A stretch of DNA of 8,623 nucleotides from Candidatus Sumerlaeota bacterium (GTDB taxonomy: Bacteria > Sumerlaeota > T1SED10-198M), in the NCBI GenBank assembly GCA_003554345.1, contig PWGE01000210.1, positions 1 to 8,623 on the forward strand, written 5' to 3'. Positions 6,686 to 8,623 of this stretch are shown here, in pieces; within the stretch, counting starts at the first letter, position 1, and every line of letters starts with the position of its first letter. The position numbers were made by a program, and so were the translations under genes. A model generated the notes under the pieces. It was not told the DNA's origin, made no database searches, and was given only the letters and a program-made list of their open reading frames with translations.

Positions 6686-6713
6686 ATTATAAGTTATGCT
6701 ACCCAAAAAACAA
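6686..6713 (-). promoter_or_regulatory. Sigma70-type promoter of the transketolase-kinase operon
   Basis: On the - strand, TTGTTT (6708-6713) and a perfect TATAAT (6686-6691) are separated by 16 bases, in the only sizeable gap before the transketolase N-half. The -10 ends about 38 bases before the start codon, leaving room for a short leader. A second TATAAT at 6672-6677 has no matching -35. Confidence 0.6.
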
Positions 6714-6736
6714 GTGTAAAACAGGTCGCAAACTCA

Positions 6737-7507
6737 CTATAACCACAACACTTCCCAGAACATTCTTATTGCTACCAGAAAAAGAAGAAGGGCAAAACAA
6801 TAGCGCAAAATCCACTGTGGTGCCTTAGCCCGAAGATGACTGCCGATTACCGTAAAGGGGATAGCCCCCAGTGTTAATACAAAAGCCGCTATGATATCCA
6901 CATATTCATTAATAAAGTGGGTAATGGATCCGAAAAAAGAAATAAATATCAGTACCAGAAACGATATCGAAGTGGCTCTATACATATTCACTGAAAAATA
7001 GGTATACATAACAGGAACCATGATAAAAGCTCCTCCCACTCCCAGCAAACCCGAAGCAAAACCGGCTCCAAATCCTAATATCGCATATGCCAACCAACCA
7101 CGTTCTCGTTTCTTATCCGGATCTGCGGGCATCTGCTTTTGTTTTTGAAAAAACAACTGAAAGGAAAAAAAGATTAAAAGACCCGCAAAGACAACATAAA
7201 GAACCGCATCAGGAACCAGATGAGTCCCCATCGCTCCCAGTGGACTCCCTAATACCGCTCCTGCAGAAAGCAAAAACACCGGCTTCAGAGGAAAGTTATA
7301 ATACTCTTTATTTTGATAAAACAACCAGGCATTTGAAAACAAAACCGACAAAAATATTTTCAGGGTGGAAGTCCCAATTGCCTCCTTTATAGTCATGGAA
7401 AGTAAAAATGTCATAGCAGGAACAACAATAGTACCCCCTCCAATCCCCAGGAAACCGGTTAAAAAACCTGTGGTAGTGCCTATTAAGAGTAAGAGAAGAA
7501 TATCCAT
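6737..7507 (-). CDS. TauE/SafE-family membrane transporter (sulfite exporter-like)
   Basis: A 256-residue polytopic membrane protein with the internal two-fold repeat that defines the TauE/SafE (former DUF81) family: GFLTGFLGIGGGTIVVPAM (14-32) and GFASGLLGVGGAFIMVPVM (149-167). Each lies at the start of a bundle of about four helices, with a charged loop (KQKQMPADPDKKRERG, 122-137) between. Members move sulfite, sulfoacetate, sulfolactate and related organic anions across the inner membrane, mostly as exporters; the substrate here cannot be read. The ATG at 7507 is chosen, 13 bases after the murI stop; a longer frame from a GTG at 7552 would overlap murI and add a non-hydrophobic leader. The Shine-Dalgarno site is poor, consistent with translation coupled to murI. 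Confidence 0.9.
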   Translation of the reverse strand: MDILLLLLIGTTTGFLTGFLGIGGGTIVVPAMTFLLSMTIKEAIGTSTLKIFLSVLFSNAWLFYQNKEYYNFPLKPVFLLSAGAVLGSPLGAMGTHLVPDAVLYVVFAGLLIFFSFQLFFQKQKQMPADPDKKRERGWLAYAILGFGAGFASGLLGVGGAFIMVPVMYTYFSVNMYRATSISFLVLIFISFFGSITHFINEYVDIIAAFVLTLGAIPFTVIGSHLRAKAPQWILRYCFALLLFLVAIRMFWEVLWL

Positions 7508-7520
7508 TAAACCCGCTTGT

Positions 7521-8330
7521 TCATTCCTTTTCAGCAAGATCAAGTCTGGCACAGTATTTTGAAATATCGTGTTTCAAAATCTTTCGCGCAAAATAGAGGA
7601 ATTCGCCCGCAGGATCTGATATATAGTACTGAACGTTACCGCTCCTGTTTATCCGACGCATATTTTTCTTCTTCATAAAGAAATGAACTTCCTGCGCCAC
7701 TTGATGGGCAGAATCTATAATATGAAGATCTCTCCCAAAATAAGAACGAAAATCAGGCACCAGTAACGGATAATGAGTACACCCCAACAACAGGGTATCA
7801 ATATTGTTTTTCCAGTCTTCCAGATAATATTTAATCACCTGCCGGGTGAGTGCAGTACCCAGGATGTTTTCCTCTACCAGAGGCACAAACAAAGGCGTAG
7901 AGCATGCATATACTTTTACGGAGGAGTCACCTCGGGTTAATACTTTTTGATAAACCTCTGACGTAATAGTACGTCTTGTTCCTATGACCCCTATCTTTTT
8001 ATTTTTACTGGCCTGCAGTGCTGCTCTTGCAGGTGGAGTAATAACTTCAAAAACAGGTATATCAATCATGTCCCTAATAACTTCCAATCCCGTGGAAGAG
8101 ACAGTATTACAGGCAACGACGAGCGCTTTGATATTTTTACCTGCCAGAAACTCTACTATCTGACGGGTATAATGAATGATAGTTTCAGGTGTTTTATTAC
8201 CATAGGGCACCCTTGCTGTGTCTCCAAAATACACGTATTTCTCACCTGGTAGCAGCTGTAAAAGAGAAGAAAGAACAGTCAGACCGCCAACCCCGGAATC
8301 AAAGACCCCTATAGCTTTTTCATTACTCAT
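7521..8330 (-). CDS. murI: Glutamate racemase
   Basis: A complete 269-residue cofactor-independent racemase that converts L-glutamate to D-glutamate for peptidoglycan. Both catalytic cysteines are present: Cys74 in VVACNTVSST and Cys184 in LLGCTHYPLL, with His186 beside the second. Other family blocks are FDSGVGGLTVL (10-20) with the Asp11-Ser12 pair, YFGDTARVPYG (34-44) and PLVEE (150-154). The length is typical. The start overlaps the stop of purB as ATGA, and a purine-rich AAGGGG lies just before it. The C-terminal tail after residue 245 (KILKHDISKYCARLDLAEKE) is lysine-rich and ordinary. Co-transcription with purB is a matter of spacing rather than shared pathway. Confidence 0.96.
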   Translation of the reverse strand: MSNEKAIGVFDSGVGGLTVLSSLLQLLPGEKYVYFGDTARVPYGNKTPETIIHYTRQIVEFLAGKNIKALVVACNTVSSTGLEVIRDMIDIPVFEVITPPARAALQASKNKKIGVIGTRRTITSEVYQKVLTRGDSSVKVYACSTPLFVPLVEENILGTALTRQVIKYYLEDWKNNIDTLLLGCTHYPLLVPDFRSYFGRDLHIIDSAHQVAQEVHFFMKKKNMRRINRSGNVQYYISDPAGEFLYFARKILKHDISKYCARLDLAEKE

Positions 8331-8623
8331 GCATCCCCTTTATTTCCCAGGCTGCGCTCATAAATTGCATCGATATTAGTCAAAAAGCTGTCATATTGCA
8401 AAAGAGCATCAATTTCCTGGCTATCAGAAACCTGCATAAAATCAGTGTCATTTTTAAGATGGGACAGCAAAGATTTTTCATCATCCAGACATTTAAGGGC
8501 ATTTCTTTGAACAATATCATAAGCTTCTTTGCGTGAGAGCCCTTTATCAACCAGATAGAGTAGAATTTTTTGAGAAAAGACCAGTCCTTTATTGGCTTTC
8601 AGATTATTCCGCATATTATCCGA
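8327..8623 (-). CDS. purB: Adenylosuccinate lyase, C-terminal end only
   Basis: The last 98 residues are visible and the gene continues past the right edge of the window. The sequence SDNMRNNLKANKGLVFSQKIL, then KGLSRKEAYDIVQRNALKCLDD and the tail DALLQYDSFLTNIDAIYERSLG, matches the C-terminal helical domain of bacterial adenylosuccinate lyases (where family members read ENM-N-L---GLVFSQ and YxxVQRNA). The enzyme releases fumarate twice in purine synthesis: from SAICAR to give AICAR and from adenylosuccinate to give AMP. The catalytic signature loop and active-site His and Ser lie outside the window. The stop overlaps the murI start by ATGA. Confidence 0.92.
   Translation of the reverse strand, partial: SDNMRNNLKANKGLVFSQKILLYLVDKGLSRKEAYDIVQRNALKCLDDEKSLLSHLKNDTDFMQVSDSQEIDALLQYDSFLTNIDAIYERSLGNKGDA

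Noticed and set aside
7508-7552. GTG start at 7552 for the TauE/SafE protein
   Set aside because: It would overlap murI by 32 bases and add a polar leader before the first membrane segment; the ATG at 7507 gives a typical family N-terminus.

Overview
The window is an ordinary-looking bacterial chromosome segment of moderate-to-low GC. It has strong AGGAGG-type ribosome binding sites and several tightly packed or overlapping genes. The gene content (split transketolase, pyrimidine-nucleoside phosphorylase, DUF4416, THEP1-like NTPase, NAGPA-type phosphodiester glycosidase) suggests an anaerobic, clostridia-, spirochaete- or candidate-phylum-like bacterium. Nothing in the sequence fixes the phylum.

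Positions 1-734 (+ strand) hold the end of a pyrimidine-nucleoside phosphorylase gene, coupled through a TAATG overlap to a complete DUF4416 gene. Everything after that is on the - strand. Positions 836-1208 hold a decayed response-regulator receiver domain that abuts the stop of a secreted two-domain protein (phosphodiester glycosidase plus golvesin-like C-terminal domain, 1211-2461). After an AT-rich gap comes a two-gene module of unknown function: a multi-spanning membrane protein (3245-3859) followed 4 bases later by a THEP1-like P-loop NTPase (2717-3240). The NTPase frame is broken exactly at a run of ten A (ten T in the coding sense).

Positions 3952-6648 are a sugar-phosphate operon read in the order transketolase N-half, transketolase C-half, PfkB-family kinase, behind a recognisable sigma70-type promoter at 6686-6713. 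Positions 6737-8623 are a second run: the end of purB, then murI (ATGA overlap), then a TauE/SafE-type membrane transporter.

Most of the window is housekeeping metabolism: nucleoside and sugar-phosphate salvage, purine synthesis and D-glutamate for peptidoglycan. The parts worth a second look are the membrane protein/NTPase pair with its homopolymer frameshift and altered Walker A motif, the decaying receiver domain, and the secreted glycosidase. I found no mobile element, CRISPR array, RNA gene or convincing Rho-independent terminator.
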